From positions 1 to 6,335 of the forward strand of contig JAGLBQ010000364.1 of assembly GCA_023146675.1 (NCBI GenBank): 6,335 nucleotides of DNA, read 5' to 3'. Under the pieces are notes generated by a model that did not search any database, had not been told where the DNA came from, and saw only the letters and a program-made list of their open reading frames with translations. A program made the position numbers and the translations under genes. This DNA is from Cocleimonas sp. Lineage in GTDB: Bacteria; Pseudomonadota; Gammaproteobacteria; Thiotrichales; Thiotrichaceae. Positions 5,822-6,335 of the stretch are shown in pieces; the first letter of the stretch is position 1, and the number at the start of each line of letters is the position of its first letter.

Positions 5822-6335
5822 GTACGTGCGTTTTGCAAAATGTCCAACATTTCAAGTGTTGCTTGTTTTATACCAACAAACACCGCACGCGCTACCATTG
5901 AATGCCCTATATTTAATTCTCGAATTTCTGGGATAGCTGCAATGATATGCGTATTGTCATAATCCAAACCATGACCTGCATTGACTTGAATACCCTGTTG
6001 ATCTGCATATTCTGATGCATTAACAATGCGTTCAAATTCACGCTTTTTAGTATCACCTGTTGCATTAGCATAAGTTCCTGTATGTAACTCAATCACAGGC
6101 GCTCCAATATCTGGCACACGTTTAATTTGTTCAATGTCTGGCTCGATAAATAAGGAGACACGGATACCTGCATTATTAAGCCGCTGCGTTGATTTTTGAA
6201 CACGATCAAAAAGCCCAATGACATCCAAACCGCCTTCTGTTGTTAACTCTTCACGCTTTTCAGGCACAACACAGGCATCGCTAGGAGCAACATCACAGGC
6301 AATATTGACCATTTCATCCGTTGCTGCCAACTCTA
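5818..6335 (-). CDS. pdxJ: Pyridoxine 5'-phosphate synthase, C-terminal part
   Basis: A fragment of about 172 residues, open at the right edge, of the TIM-barrel enzyme that condenses 1-deoxyxylulose 5-phosphate with 3-amino-2-oxopropyl phosphate to pyridoxine 5'-phosphate, the last ring-forming step of DXP-dependent vitamin B6 synthesis. Visible marks are VPEKREELTTEGGLDV, RVSLFIEPDIEQI, GAPVIELHTGTYA, the catalytic VNAGHGLDYDN and the phosphate-site LNIGHSMVARAVFVG. All align with E. coli PdxJ as I recall it. The TTG at 6330 is an internal leucine codon, not a start: the preceding Glu codon and the ELAATDEM context match the middle of the family (E. coli LEMAVTEEM). About 70 N-terminal residues, with His45, His50 and Glu72 by E. 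coli numbering, are outside the window. It is first of the three visible operon genes and overlaps acpS by 4 bp. Confidence 0.95.
   Translation of the reverse strand, partial: ELAATDEMVNIACDVAPSDACVVPEKREELTTEGGLDVIGLFDRVQKSTQRLNNAGIRVSLFIEPDIEQIKRVPDIGAPVIELHTGTYANATGDTKKREFERIVNASEYADQQGIQVNAGHGLDYDNTHIIAAIPEIRELNIGHSMVARAVFVGIKQATLEMLDILQNART

Noticed and set aside
6328..6330. TTG as a start codon for pdxJ
   Set aside because: The alignment continues upstream through the Glu codon at 6331-6333, so this TTG encodes an internal leucine.

Overview
This window looks like chromosomal DNA of a free-living or symbiotic gammaproteobacterium outside the enteric group. It is AT-rich (about 40% GC by eye). 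It carries the kleisin system scpA-scpB rather than enteric mukBEF, the pdxJ-acpS gene pair, and a close match to E. coli-type CysM and YciO. A CbbY-type sugar-bisphosphatase points to a Calvin-cycle relative, for example a sulfur oxidiser or methylotroph. That placement is inference. No mobile-element gene, CRISPR array, tRNA or rRNA was seen.

Layout. (1) 1-949, plus strand: the 3' end of a yciO-like gene, then an M50 site-2-protease homologue 19 bp later. (2) 950-1040: a convergent spacer almost filled by an 81-bp MITE-like palindrome with four alternating copies of one 7-bp core. (3) 1041-2030, minus strand: trpS, whose KMGKS region resembles Bacteroidetes-type enzymes more than E. coli TrpS. 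(4) 2031-2221: a divergent promoter region between trpS and scpA. (5) 2222-4392, plus strand: scpA, overlapping by one base a 449-codon ORF that joins a full ScpB to a full CbbY-like HAD phosphatase with no stop between them. (6) 4393-4537: a second convergent spacer holding a strong 16-bp-arm palindrome. (7) 4538-6335, minus strand: cysM, acpS and pdxJ, packed with no gaps; pdxJ runs off the right edge.

How the genes relate. ScpA and ScpB are the non-SMC subunits of the chromosome condensation complex and are translationally coupled. PdxJ makes pyridoxine phosphate, the precursor of PLP, the cofactor of CysM in the same operon. AcpS charges acyl carrier protein. The most notable feature is the ScpB-CbbY open reading frame. 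It is either a true fusion, a stop codon lost by one base change, or a sequence error; an internal ATG with a Shine-Dalgarno-like AAGAGA could still start CbbY alone. The rest is mostly ordinary housekeeping DNA, and I found no clearly new multi-gene system.
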